IMG/VR virus record: IMGVR_UViG_3300036790_000468
Location: 1 to 64,000 of that record
DNA from: a virus
Length of the DNA stretch: 64,000 bases
Direction: 5' to 3' (one strand)
A program made the position numbers and the translations under genes. The notes beneath the pieces are model-generated. The model was not told the origin of the DNA, did no database searches, and was given only the letters and a program-made list of their open reading frames with translations. Positions 41,097-48,837 of the stretch are shown piece after piece (position 1 is the first letter of the stretch; every line of letters starts with the position of its first letter).

Positions 41097-42155
41097 TCAA
41101 ACCTCGGATTCGGTCGGGGAGGGGTGGTGCTCGTTGTCGGCGTCGAAGAGCTCGGCGGCGAGGATGTACTGGGCGGTGACGGTCGCGTGGTAGCCCTGGT
41201 CGACCAGGCGCTGGCAGGCGTCGGCGAGCAGGGCGCGGGCGCGTTCGGGGTCGATGGCGGCGAGGTGTTTGAGGGCGCGGCGGTAGGCGCCCTTGTCGTC
41301 GTAGCCGGCAGGAACCGGGTTCCGCGGGGCGTCGCCCTCGGCCCCGGCGCGCACCTCGGCGAACGGGGCGTGGGGGGAGGGGGCCGGGCGCGCAGCGCGC
41401 CAGGCGTCGGCGAGGGCGGGCAGGTCGCCTCGCTCGGCGACGGTGCGCCACCACTGGCCGCTGCCGGGCCGGCGCGTCTTCATGATCCATTCGACGAGGT
41501 CTCTCTCCTCGTCGGGGGCGACCACGCGCGCACTACGGATGAGCTGGATAGGAAGAGAGAGATTTTGAGATTGAGGGGATTGAGGAGAGGGGGTCCCGTA
41601 AACCGGGACCCTGAAACCGGTAAACCGGGACCCTGAAACCGGTAAACCGGGACCCTGAACCTCGGGTCCGGATCGTTCAGGGTCCTGTAAACCGGGACCC
41701 TGAATCCCGTTCAGGGTCCTAGCTTCCGGGACCCTGAACGCGTGTTCAGGGTCCTTGCTTTCGGGACCCTGAACCTCGGGTCCGGACCCTTCAGGGTCCT
41801 GTAAACCGGGACCCTGAGGAGCCGGGTTCAGGGTCCCGGTTTCCGGGACCCTGAGGGCCACGGGCGCCATCGGCATGATCACGTAGTGCGCCTGCTGGCC
41901 CTTCTGCCCGCGCACCGTCACCTTGATCGCGCCCTTGGCGACGAGCGACTTGATCGTCTCGTAGAACTGCGAGCGCGAGCAGCGCACCCGCGCGCGAAAG
42001 CGCACCGAGCGCTCGGAATCGCCCTCGTACCCGTGCCAGCCCTCGCGCGTGCCGTCGTTGGCGTTCTCCGCCAGCAGCGCCAGCACGTACCGCTCACGCC
42101 ACGTCAGCGACGCCGGGGCGTAGTCCGCCACCTCGTTGAAGAGCTTGATGCCCAC
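41097..42155 (-). CDS. replication initiator with winged helix
   Basis: From the GTG at 42155 the product is 352 residues, starting VGIKLFNEVADYAPASLTWR, the usual start of actinophage initiators; a GTG at 42239 overlapping the upstream stop would add 28 residues. The N-terminal winged helix includes ERYVLALLAENAND and RCSRSQFYETIKSLVAKGAI. The middle (about 105-205) is a Pro/Gly/Gln repeat encoded by the iteron array. The C-terminal helical domain includes EWIMKTRRPGSGQWWRTVAE. The lambda O-like layout suggests it binds the origin inside its own gene and loads host replication proteins. Confidence 0.75.
   Translation of the reverse strand: MGIKLFNEVADYAPASLTWRERYVLALLAENANDGTREGWHGYEGDSERSVRFRARVRCSRSQFYETIKSLVAKGAIKVTVRGQKGQQAHYVIMPMAPVALRVPETGTLNPAPQGPGLQDPEGSGPEVQGPESKDPEHAFRVPEARTLNGIQGPGLQDPERSGPEVQGPGLPVSGSRFTGFRVPVYGTPSPQSPQSQNLSLPIQLIRSARVVAPDEERDLVEWIMKTRRPGSGQWWRTVAERGDLPALADAWRAARPAPSPHAPFAEVRAGAEGDAPRNPVPAGYDDKGAYRRALKHLAAIDPERARALLADACQRLVDQGYHATVTAQYILAAELFDADNEHHPSPTESEV
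41541..41855. other. candidate replication origin: iterons plus A/T-richer tract
   Basis: GGGACCCTGA occurs eight times in direct orientation, at 41605, 41627, 41649, 41694, 41728, 41763, 41808 and 41845. TCAGGGTCC occurs five times inverted, at 41677, 41711, 41746, 41791 and 41828. Spacings cluster near multiples of 11 bp. Directly beside the array, 41541-41590 is unusually A/G/T-rich for this region (GAGAGATTTTGAGATTGAGG). This is the arrangement of a lambda-type origin inside its initiator gene. Confidence 0.7.
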
Positions 42156-42235
42156 AGCGCTACCGCTTCCCAGGCCGCCAGCGGCGCGCATCGCGCACGT
42201 GCAGCTCCTCATGGCTCGAGTCATCGGAAACCCCC

Positions 42236-42496
42236 TCACTCACGCCGCGACGGGCCCGGGCGGCCCACGGCGGCCCCGACCGCCGCTCGCGAGCGGCGTG
42301 CAGGAAGAGCGGGCCGGGCGGCCAGAGCCGCGCGCAGGCGGTCGTTCTCGGCCACCAGCGCCTCCCACCGCTCGCGCAGCTCGTCCGCCACGGGGGTGGG
42401 CAGTTCCGGGTCCAGGCCGGGATGTCGGGCCGGGGCCTGCGCGGGCGCGACCACGCCCGGTTCGCTGCGCCGGCCGCGGAACGTCAACCACCTCAT
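42236..42496 (-). CDS. small coiled-coil protein
   Basis: An 86-residue product starting MRWLTFRGRRSEPG, with a helical core LPTPVADELRERWEALVAEN then DRLRAALAARPALPA and a basic tail. Its stop overlaps a possible GTG start of the initiator. A slightly shorter ORF in another frame over the same bases is Gly/Arg/Ala-rich and unlikely. Function unknown. Confidence 0.5.
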   Translation of the reverse strand: MRWLTFRGRRSEPGVVAPAQAPARHPGLDPELPTPVADELRERWEALVAENDRLRAALAARPALPARRSRAAVGAAVGRPGPSRRE

Positions 42497-42500
42497 TCAG

Positions 42501-42992
42501 TCAGTCCTTTCCGTCCTCGTCGGTGAACTCGCCGTCGCGGGGGTCGAGCCCCAGCGCGTCGAGCAGGTCCCACAGGTCCTGCGCGTCGCGGGCGACCTGC
42601 CGGTTCAACTTGCGGATCAGCTTCTGGCGCGTGACAAGCTCCGTGCGCGGGAGGTGGAACCGGGCGCAGTTCACGCCCTCGACCGGCGGATCGCGCTCTT
42701 CCTTCGGCGCCGGCTTCGGCTTGGCCTTCCGCTTCGGCTTCGCAGTGCTCTTCTTCGCCGCCTTGCGCGGCTTGGCGGTGCGCGCTTCCATCACCGCCCG
42801 CGCCTCGGCCGGATCGCCCAGTTCGAGCAGCAGCTCCCGGTAGCGCCGGTCGCGGCCGCGTTCGGAGTGGTAGGCGTTGTTCGCCTTGTTGCACGCCTCG
42901 CACGGGTCCTCGCCGTCGTCCAGGTGCCGCTGGTAGCGCGAGCGTGTGCCGTGGCGGGCCTGGGAAGGGCGCGCGGTCCTGCTGGCGGGCAT
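42501..42992 (-). CDS. hypothetical protein with HGTRSRYxRH zinc-like motif
   Basis: The ATG at 42992 follows AAGGGAG. The product has 163 residues. The N-terminus HGTRSRYQRHLDDGEDPCEA with CNKANNAYHSERGRDRRYRE is a motif widespread in small actinomycete phage proteins (GxxxRYxxH...GExPCxxC). A Lys/Pro-rich linker and an acidic C-terminal helix with RQVARDAQDLWDLLDALGLD follow. Nucleic-acid binding likely; function unknown. Confidence 0.65.
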   Translation of the reverse strand: MPASRTARPSQARHGTRSRYQRHLDDGEDPCEACNKANNAYHSERGRDRRYRELLLELGDPAEARAVMEARTAKPRKAAKKSTAKPKRKAKPKPAPKEERDPPVEGVNCARFHLPRTELVTRQKLIRKLNRQVARDAQDLWDLLDALGLDPRDGEFTDEDGKD

Positions 42993-43005
42993 CTCGCCGC
43001 TCCCT

Positions 43006-43122
43006 TCAGGTCAACTCGGTGGAACGGCCGTCGCGCCGGTGTGCGGTCCCGGCGCGACGACCGGCCTGGCACCCCCCGTGCGTGTCGCCGGAGGGCAGTT
43101 CGTGTGTGTCAGGACCCGTCAT
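43006..43122 (-). CDS. possible 38-residue ORF
   Basis: An ATG at 43122 opens a 38-residue frame (MTGPDTHELPSGDTHGGCQA and onward, ending RSTELT) that fills the gap between two genes and overlaps the upstream one by 14 bases. The downstream ribosome-binding site overlaps its end. No homology is recognised and the ribosome-binding site is weak, so this is tentative. Confidence 0.3.
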   Translation of the reverse strand: MTGPDTHELPSGDTHGGCQAGRRAGTAHRRDGRSTELT

Positions 43123-43231
43123 CCCGGGCTCGCCGACGGACCGGGCGGATCCAGCACCACCCGAGCAGGGCGCCAGCCCCGGCCAGCAGGCACAGCGGGC
43201 CCCAGGCCGAGCCCCAGTCCGCGCGGATCAC
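43109..43231 (-). CDS. 40-residue single-TM peptide
   Basis: A GTG at 43231 overlaps the stop of the 268-residue gene (GTGA). The peptide reads VIRADWGSAWGPLCLLAGAG followed by ALLGWCWIRPVRRRARDDGS: one hydrophobic helix (about residues 10-29) and a basic C-terminus, with a positive-inside arrangement. Likely a tiny phage membrane protein. Confidence 0.5.
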   Translation of the reverse strand: MIRADWGSAWGPLCLLAGAGALLGWCWIRPVRRRARDDGS

Positions 43232-44034
43232 CGGGTGCCGCCCCGCTCGTGGGCGCCGACGGCGCGCACGGTGAACGGCGCGGCGGTCTCGGCGAGGCCG
43301 AGCACGTCGTTGGAGCCTGCTGAGATCTCGAAGGGGGCCGCGCCGAGCACCCACAACAGCGTGGGGAACTGGCGGTCCGGCTGCCCCGGCCGCTGCTGGA
43401 TCCTGGCGCCCACCTGGTAGGCGTCGCCCTCGTCGCCGCTCAGAATGGTGCCGATGGGAAGCCGACGCAGCCACACTCCGAGCGCGGCAGCGTCGACCGG
43501 CGAGCACTCGCCGATCCACGGCGCGGGTCTGCGCGCGGGCCGGGCATCGAGGGGCAGCTCGTCCCAGTCCAGCAACGCGGCGAACCTTGCGGCGTCCACC
43601 TCCTGGACGACCAAGGTGGCGCACCACTCCTCGTACCAGTCCTCGTCACCTGCGGCGCGCAGCACGGCCTCGGCCGGGGTGGTCAGGTCGGGGCCGGAGA
43701 CCTGCGCGCGCAGGTCGTGTTCCGCGGTCCAGATCGCCCAAAAGCGGCGCGGCGCCCCCAACTCCTCGTCCTCGTCCTCGGTCTCGGGCGGGATGGGCGC
43801 GGTGACGGAGACAGCCTCTTCCCACACGGCGAAGTCCTCCTCGGACATGTGCTCGGCGTTGAGCGCGGTGGCGCCAGCGAGCGCGAGCACGGCATGGGTC
43901 AGGCCCGCGAGCAGGTCGGGCATCGCGTAGCCATTGCGTTCCTGCAGGCTGTAGTGCCCGTCGCGGTCCATCCAGTACTGGCCGCGCTCGACCAGGCGCG
44001 CGGCCTCGTGGTAGTGGTCGATCGATGTATCCAT
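43228..44034 (-). CDS. hypothetical early protein
   Basis: A 268-residue, acidic product: IDHYHEAARLVERGQYWMDR at the start, an alanine-rich helix LAGLTHAVLALAGATALNA near residue 50, an acidic linker and a C-terminal alpha/beta part with PIGTILSGDEGDAYQVGARI. The YHEAARLxERG start recurs in small actinophage early proteins (their function is unknown). It is downstream of two hairpins. Confidence 0.55.
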   Translation of the reverse strand: MDTSIDHYHEAARLVERGQYWMDRDGHYSLQERNGYAMPDLLAGLTHAVLALAGATALNAEHMSEEDFAVWEEAVSVTAPIPPETEDEDEELGAPRRFWAIWTAEHDLRAQVSGPDLTTPAEAVLRAAGDEDWYEEWCATLVVQEVDAARFAALLDWDELPLDARPARRPAPWIGECSPVDAAALGVWLRRLPIGTILSGDEGDAYQVGARIQQRPGQPDRQFPTLLWVLGAAPFEISAGSNDVLGLAETAAPFTVRAVGAHERGGTR

Positions 44035-44058
44035 GGGAGACTCCAGCTGTTGTTTAGC

Positions 44059-44123
44059 GCCGACCGGCCCGGATCAACCGCGAGCCGGTCGGCAGTCCTG
44101 AGAGGCAGCCCTAGTCGGCTGCC
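44059..44123 (-). terminator. two tandem hairpins
   Basis: GCCGACCGGC (44059-44068) pairs with GCCGGTCGGC (44084-44093), and GGCAGCC (44104-44110) pairs with GGCTGCC (44117-44123). Both stems are perfect. They lie in the 100-base gap between genes ending at 44136 and starting at 44034. No U-tract is evident; attenuation or processing of the early transcript is possible. Confidence 0.5.
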
Positions 44124-44135
44124 AGGTCACGCTGT

Positions 44136-44336
44136 TCAGGCCGGAACGCGCCACGGGTCGAGGACTCTCGGCGCGGCGCCGAGCGCCGACATCGGCGTCC
44201 GCGGCAGCCACGCGGGGTCACACGGCGCCGGAGGCGGCTCGTCCTGGGCAAATCGGCGCAGCAGTGCGTTCGCCGCGAGCGCCGCGGCTATGCCGGCCGC
44301 GAAGCACGGCCCGAGCCACACGCTCAACCCGCTCAC
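44136..44336 (-). CDS. small membrane protein
   Basis: A 66-residue product from a GTG overlapping the exonuclease stop. One hydrophobic helix (VWLGPCFAAGIAAALAANAL) near the N-terminus and a Pro-rich tail. No family recognised. Confidence 0.55.
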   Translation of the reverse strand: MSGLSVWLGPCFAAGIAAALAANALLRRFAQDEPPPAPCDPAWLPRTPMSALGAAPRVLDPWRVPA

Positions 44337-45415
44337 GTGACGCCCTCCGGACCCTCAGCAGCACTGAGCCGCTTCGCCTTCCAGCTCTGGCGGAAGGCGT
44401 GGCCGATCTCGAGCCGGCGCGGGGAACTCGGAGCCGCGCAGTCGTCGTAGGCTTCGGGCCAGCGCTCGGCCAGCCGGTCCGGGTCGATATAGACGCGCTC
44501 CACCGGGCGGTAGGTGTAGGCGGCGTGCTCGCCCACCACCGCGGTGTCCGCGTCGCCCAGGGCGCCGATCATCGTGGCCCGGGCGCGCTTTTTGCGCTCC
44601 TCGGCAGCGCTCTCCTCGAGTCCCGCCTCCATGTACTCCTGGAGCGCTGCGCGGACCGCGGCATGGGCGCCGAGGACGGCGACGCCGTGGCGCACGGGGT
44701 GCAAGGCGTCGTAGAGCCCGGCGAGAGCGGCGGGGTTGCCGGCCGGGTCGGGGGGTCGGCGAGCGACGACGTTCTCGTGCCAGAACCGGTCGGCCTCCGC
44801 GGTGATCTCCCCGATCAGCTGCTGGTGTTCGCGGGTGAACACGGTGAACTGCCGGTAGTCGCTGCCGCCGATCAGCACCGCGCCGTGGATGTGGTCGTAG
44901 CCGGTGACCAAGGCCTGCCAGAGCATCTGGATCAGGACGTCATCAGGGATGCGGCGCTGCCAGCGCTCGCTGGTGTACGCCGAGCGCACCTTGACCTTCA
45001 AGGCGCAGGCGGTATGCTGCTCGCCGCCCAGCGGGCACTGGCCCACCCGGCGATCGAGCGTGCACATCCGCCACGGGGCCTCTCCCTGGGAGATCAGGCC
45101 GACCCGGCGGATCGTTGTTCCGTTGCGCTGCGCCCAGACCCGGGCGACGCTCGCCGCGTGGGTGCGGCTCCAGAAGGCGTCCTGGTCCGCAGTGGGATCA
45201 GGGGGAAGCTCGCCGATCTTCTCGTGGTAGACGTGGGAGGAGGTGCCACCGCGCTCGTAGTCGTAGATGCCGAACAGCGCCGGCAGATCCGAGGAGCAGG
45301 TCCCGAGTCGGCGCGCGGCGAGCCACGCCGGCTTCGGCGCCGTGGCCGGCAGTACCAAGCGCCCGGCCGGGGTGACCCGGCGCCCGGCCACGGGGCGGGA
45401 ATCGAGGGCCGTCAT
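44333..45415 (-). CDS. YqaJ-family viral exonuclease
   Basis: A 360-residue product from the ATG at 45415 (ATGA overlap). The YqaJ/lambda-exo-like core shows ARRLGTCSSDLPALFGIYDY, SSHVYHEKIGELPPDP, ACALKVKVRSAYTSERWQRR and PDDVLIQMLWQALVTGYDHI followed by a beta strand (AVLIGGSDYRQFTV), the usual order of nuclease motifs. It should degrade one strand of duplex ends for recombination or replication. No annealing-protein partner is evident in prophage B. Confidence 0.75.
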   Translation of the reverse strand: MTALDSRPVAGRRVTPAGRLVLPATAPKPAWLAARRLGTCSSDLPALFGIYDYERGGTSSHVYHEKIGELPPDPTADQDAFWSRTHAASVARVWAQRNGTTIRRVGLISQGEAPWRMCTLDRRVGQCPLGGEQHTACALKVKVRSAYTSERWQRRIPDDVLIQMLWQALVTGYDHIHGAVLIGGSDYRQFTVFTREHQQLIGEITAEADRFWHENVVARRPPDPAGNPAALAGLYDALHPVRHGVAVLGAHAAVRAALQEYMEAGLEESAAEERKKRARATMIGALGDADTAVVGEHAAYTYRPVERVYIDPDRLAERWPEAYDDCAAPSSPRRLEIGHAFRQSWKAKRLSAAEGPEGVT

Positions 45416-45693
45416 CGCGCGGCCCCCTCGGCGTGGGCGCGCTCGACCCAGCCGACCACGGCCTGGACTGCCTCGGGCGCCCAGTCGGCCAGGCGCGCGA
45501 GGATGTCGTGGTCGAACGCCGCGAGCTCCACCCCGGCCGCGCTGAGCGCGCTGCCGAGGACTGCGTGGTTGACCTGCTCGGCGACGCCGGCGCGGCGCTC
45601 GGCCTGGCTGGCGCGGTAGACGCCGATCGCGTCGTGGACCGCGGCGGTCTGGGTCGCGTACGGCCCGTGCACGCTGGTTGTCAGGGTGCTCAT
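45412..45693 (-). CDS. small helical protein
   Basis: A 93-residue product from the ATG at 45693: MSTLTTSVHGPYATQTAAVH, LGSALSAAGVELAAFDHDIL and LADWAPEAVQAVVGWVERAH. The last segment resembles one in the 149-residue early protein of prophage A (EYVAVIVGWIERAAQAQ), which suggests a shared small family. Function unknown. Confidence 0.55.
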   Translation of the reverse strand: MSTLTTSVHGPYATQTAAVHDAIGVYRASQAERRAGVAEQVNHAVLGSALSAAGVELAAFDHDILARLADWAPEAVQAVVGWVERAHAEGAAR

Positions 45694-46382
45694 GCGGCGA
45701 TGCCTCCCGCGTGCGGCCAGCCCCGGCGCACGACCTCGCAGTCCTCGGTCTGCCAGGGCGACGGCGTCGCCCGGGCCGCGGCGAGCGCGGACGGGGTCGC
45801 CCGCACCTGCGCGTGCCCGCAGCTCTCGCACGACGCGGAGTCGGGCGCGTCCGGGTAGAGCACATCGAGCCGGGCCGGCGCGAGCTGGCCGCGGCGCCCG
45901 GCCCAGTGCACGGTCCAGCCCTCGGACCCGGGCTCGACCCACTGGTCCAAGGTGCCCTCCGCCTGCGCCAGGGCCCGGGCGAACGGCGCGACCTCGGTCG
46001 AGGGGACGTCCTCGAACACGACGGTGACCGCCGCGCCCGCGCCCTCGGGCAGCTCCATCTCCGCGAGCGCCTCGGCCAGCTGGCGCAGCCGCTCGACCAG
46101 CGGGTTGCTGGTGACCTTCCGGGCGAGCTCCGGGCCGAGCAGCAGGTCGCGCTCGCCCCGTCCGAAGGTCGTCGCCGGGCGGTTGCGCACGTGTACGACG
46201 TCGGCGTCATCGAGGTGGAGCACGAACCAGACGAGCTGGCCCCCGCTGTACGCGGTGGCGGCGTGGCTGCTCGCCGCGGCGATCTCGGCGTCGGTGTCGC
46301 TGAGCTCGAGCTGCGCGACGTCCGTGCGCGGCCCGTCGAGCCCGCTGCGCGTGAACCGCGTCCAGGTGTGTGTGTTCTTCAC
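45690..46382 (-). CDS. HTWxRFTR-family early protein, copy 1
   Basis: A 230-residue product from the GTG at 46382 (GTGA). It begins VKNTHTWTRFTRSGLDG; the middle includes YSGGQLVWFVLHLDDADVVH, an acidic helical part and a late Cys pair SASCESCGHAQV. The start is clearly related to the next gene (MTTHTWIRFTRTPAGE), so the pair arose by duplication. Function unknown. Confidence 0.6.
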   Translation of the reverse strand: MKNTHTWTRFTRSGLDGPRTDVAQLELSDTDAEIAAASSHAATAYSGGQLVWFVLHLDDADVVHVRNRPATTFGRGERDLLLGPELARKVTSNPLVERLRQLAEALAEMELPEGAGAAVTVVFEDVPSTEVAPFARALAQAEGTLDQWVEPGSEGWTVHWAGRRGQLAPARLDVLYPDAPDSASCESCGHAQVRATPSALAAARATPSPWQTEDCEVVRRGWPHAGGIAA

Positions 46383-47278
46383 GGCTTGAGCCCCTCCCGG
46401 GCGATGCGGAACGCGTCGAGCAGTGCGGCGAAGTTGTCCTCGTCCAGCCTGACGGCCAGGTCGGTCAGATCCAGCTCGGTGGCGCGGCCGAACGCACACG
46501 CGGCGAGCGCCCGGATGCGCGCGCTCTGGCTGGCGCCGACCGCGAAGGCCTCCAGGGCGCCCCAATCGATGCGCACCGGGTGGATTGCGGCGCGCCACCC
46601 CGGGTCCTTGACCGTCGCGAGGATCCGCAGCGCGGCCGCGCACCAGGGATCGCGCAACATCACCGGCTCGATGCGGGCGGCGACCTCGGACGGCAGGAGG
46701 GCGAGCAGGTCGCGGTCCGAGCCGATGTCCGAGTCCAGGACGAGTGCGGGCCGTGCGGGCGCGCTGGCCTCGGCTGCACGCTGTTCGAGGACAGCGAGGC
46801 AGCCGGAGCACGTCACCTCCCCGGGCGTCGTGGTCGCGTGGGTACCCACGGCCCAGCCGGCCGGGCACACCACAGCGCACGTCTCGTTGCGTGCGTTCCA
46901 CGCTGCGGCCGTTTGCGTCGCCTTGACCAGGGGGTCCCACAGCACCACGCCGGGGGCAGCGAGGTGCACCGGAATGTGCGGCATGAGCCCGAAGCGGCGG
47001 ATCAGCGCGGCGCCGAGCAGGCCATCGCGCTCCTGGCGCCCGGCGTCGCTCACCGGCTGCGCCCGGACGTACTCGACCGTGTTCGGGGAGGCCCCGGGGC
47101 GGCTGGTGATGACGACGAGCTGCGACTGGCCAGCATCGCGGACTGAGAGCCGGTAGCCCTGGATCGGGAGCCGCTCGGCGAGCGTGTCTGCGGCCGCGTC
47201 GGTCAACTGCAGGGTCTTGGCGTCGATCCGCTCGCCCGCCGGTGTCCGGGTGAACCGGATCCAGGTGTGCGTCGTCAT
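46379..47278 (-). CDS. HTWxRFTR-family early protein, copy 2
   Basis: A 299-residue product starting MTTHTWIRFTRTPAGE. The N-terminal third parallels copy 1 (LTDAAADTLAERLPIQGYRL; SQLVVITSRPGASPNTVEYV). It then carries NETCAVVCPAGWAVG and GEVTCSGCLAVLEQRAAEAS, giving four cysteines in two pairs, and a helical C-terminus. Possible zinc protein of the early region; function unknown. Confidence 0.6.
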   Translation of the reverse strand: MTTHTWIRFTRTPAGERIDAKTLQLTDAAADTLAERLPIQGYRLSVRDAGQSQLVVITSRPGASPNTVEYVRAQPVSDAGRQERDGLLGAALIRRFGLMPHIPVHLAAPGVVLWDPLVKATQTAAAWNARNETCAVVCPAGWAVGTHATTTPGEVTCSGCLAVLEQRAAEASAPARPALVLDSDIGSDRDLLALLPSEVAARIEPVMLRDPWCAAALRILATVKDPGWRAAIHPVRIDWGALEAFAVGASQSARIRALAACAFGRATELDLTDLAVRLDEDNFAALLDAFRIAREGLKP

Positions 47279-47619
47279 CGGGTCTCACCCGCCGTCACGA
47301 GCTCTGGGGTGGCGCGGCGCGCGGCGCCGCAGCGGCACTCCAGGCAGCCGAGCCGTGAGAGGTGGTCGGCGAAGCGGTGCCCGCAGTCGCACACGCAGGC
47401 CTCCAGCCGCTGGTGTGCGATCGCGGAGGAGTGCGCGACGAGCTCGGCCAGCTGCTCCTTCGACGGGGTCGGGGCGCCGGGGGCTATGGCGCTGGCGAGC
47501 TGCGCGAGCAGGGTCTCCTCGAACACCTCGGCCAGCGTGTTCGCCTCCCGCCCGCGCTCGGCACGCAGGTGGAAGCGGGTGTCGGCGACGCGCAGGGCCG
47601 GGAACTCGTGGACGCTCAT
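47275..47619 (-). CDS. hypothetical early protein with zinc-like motif
   Basis: A 114-residue product from the ATG at 47619 (MSVHEFPALRVADTRFHLRA). Helical middle (LAEVFEETLLAQLASAIAPG), then CVCDCGHRFADHLSRLGCLE with CRCG, a cysteine-rich finger. Similar CxCGHxFxDH motifs occur in small actinomycete proteins. ATGA overlap with the upstream gene. Confidence 0.6.
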   Translation of the reverse strand: MSVHEFPALRVADTRFHLRAERGREANTLAEVFEETLLAQLASAIAPGAPTPSKEQLAELVAHSSAIAHQRLEACVCDCGHRFADHLSRLGCLECRCGAARRATPELVTAGETR

Positions 47620-47852
47620 CGCGCACCGCCGTCCCGCGCCTCGGCGCCCTCGTACACGGGCGAGCCGGCAAGCTCGTGCGTCGGAGCCTGGGGGCGCCAC
47701 AGGTCGGACTCGCGCGCCTCCGCGGCTTCGGCGATGCTCCAGGCCCGGGCCTGGAAGAGCGGGCGCACGGCCTGACCGGCGCGCTCGACGGCGCGCATCA
47801 GGGTTCGTGCGCGGGGCGCCGCGTGACGCCCCCTGGTAACCTGACTGAACAC
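47616..47852 (-). CDS. small hypothetical early protein
   Basis: A 78-residue product if the GTG at 47852 is used; an ATG at 47798 would shorten it to 60. It contains RAVERAGQAVRPLFQARAWS and an acidic end. The start has only a weak ribosome-binding site. Overlap with the next gene supports coding. Confidence 0.45.
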   Translation of the reverse strand: MFSQVTRGRHAAPRARTLMRAVERAGQAVRPLFQARAWSIAEAAEARESDLWRPQAPTHELAGSPVYEGAEARDGGAR

Positions 47853-47926
47853 TCAAACCTCACATTCGTGAGTCGGCGGCCTCCTGGTGGCTCAGGGGGC
47901 CGCAACCTTTTTCTCCTGGTGGCGGC

Positions 47927-48223
47927 CTATTTCCTACGGCCGTGAGTGCGCGGATGCTTGGGCCGTCCGTAGAGGCCGAGCGCGTGCTGCTTGATCAGGC
48001 TTCGGATGTCCTCGGCGGAGAACCAGAGGGTCCGCGCGATCGGAGTGCGGTCGATGTTGCCGAGGGCGGCCTGGCGCTTGAGCCAGTACACGGTCGGACG
48101 CACATCGTCCGCGATGTCCGGGCCGAACATGATCTGCCGCACTTCCTGCGGGGAGTACAGGCGCATCGGCTGCTCGGCGAGCAGTTCCTCAACGGCATCG
48201 ACGACGGCCGGGCCGGTGCTCAT
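47927..48223 (-). CDS. excisionase/MerR-like HTH protein
   Basis: A 98-residue product from the ATG at 48223 (ATGA overlap with the upstream HTH gene). It contains RLYSPQEVRQIMFGPDIADD and WLKRQAALGNIDRTPIARTL followed by WFSAEDIRSLIKQH, a pattern like excisionase or AlpA-type helix-turn-helix proteins that recognise a target and carry a wing-like RxLWFS. It may be the recombination directionality factor for the tyrosine integrase. Confidence 0.6.
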   Translation of the reverse strand: MSTGPAVVDAVEELLAEQPMRLYSPQEVRQIMFGPDIADDVRPTVYWLKRQAALGNIDRTPIARTLWFSAEDIRSLIKQHALGLYGRPKHPRTHGRRK

Positions 48224-48555
48224 GCGGGGACCAGCGCCGTGTCGGCGGCGCAGTTGCAGTCGGCGATCTCGATGCGCTCGCCGTTCTCGTCGAATACGTC
48301 GAGGATCTCCGCGGCCGCGTTCCACGAGCCCTGCGAGGCGACGAGGGCGGTGATCACCTGGAGGTTCACCGGGAGGCGGCCGTTGACCATCTTGTTGAGC
48401 GTCCCGGGGGTCGTGTGCAGGTACCGGGCGATCGCGGAGATGTTGGGACGCCCGTTTGCGCGCTTGCGCAGCAGCCGGGGGTTGCGGGAGGCGACGATCA
48501 CCATGGCGTCGGGCTTGAAACAGGCGCGCGGTCCCGGGAGGTGCTCGTTCGGCAT
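48220..48555 (-). CDS. XRE/Cro-like first early gene
   Basis: The ATG at 48555 has AGGAGCC upstream. The product has 111 residues with an HTH around RPNISAIARYLHTTPGTLNK, MVNGRLPVNLQVI. The C-terminus has DENGERIEIADCNC. It is the first gene of the leftward transcript and faces the repressor across a control region, so it is a probable Cro-like or early regulator. Confidence 0.7.
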   Translation of the reverse strand: MPNEHLPGPRACFKPDAMVIVASRNPRLLRKRANGRPNISAIARYLHTTPGTLNKMVNGRLPVNLQVITALVASQGSWNAAAEILDVFDENGERIEIADCNCAADTALVPA

Positions 48556-48600
48556 GGAGGCTCCTGGATTCAGCGACAGAAAGAATTGCCGTCGCGAACG

Positions 48601-48630
48601 ACAGTAGTCCTGTCCTTCAGGAAAGTGCAA
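48601..48630 (-). promoter_or_regulatory. early leftward promoter with internal operator
   Basis: On the minus strand TTGCAC (48630-48625) and TACTGT (48606-48601) are separated by 18 bases and resemble -35 and -10 boxes. Between them lies TCCTG-TCCTT-CAGGA (48608-48622), a dyad that a repressor could occupy. The start codon of the first early gene is 45 bases downstream. Confidence 0.6.
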
Positions 48631-48796
48631 GACCTCAGTGTCGCGAGCGTGTCACGGCGCGCGAAGTGAGAGAGGGGAGTGTGCATCGTTGCACGCCACC
48701 AGCGGCGATGCCGTTCGGACATGCTCGAGGCCTGAGGCCGTTTGCCGACAGGACGTCCGGGGAGGCAACCAGTGCCAGTCATGGTGCGGATAGGAT

Positions 48797-48814
48797 TTGT
48801 TCCTGACAGAACAA
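48797..48814. promoter_or_regulatory. operator dyad TTGTTC-N6-GAACAA
   Basis: A perfect dyad with 6-bp arms lies 24 bases before the repressor start codon, immediately after a TAGGAT sequence (48791-48796) that could be the repressor's -10 box. A repressor bound here would cover the start of transcription, fitting autoregulation. Confidence 0.6.
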
Positions 48815-48837
48815 CCCTCGGCGCTGGAAGGCGACCC

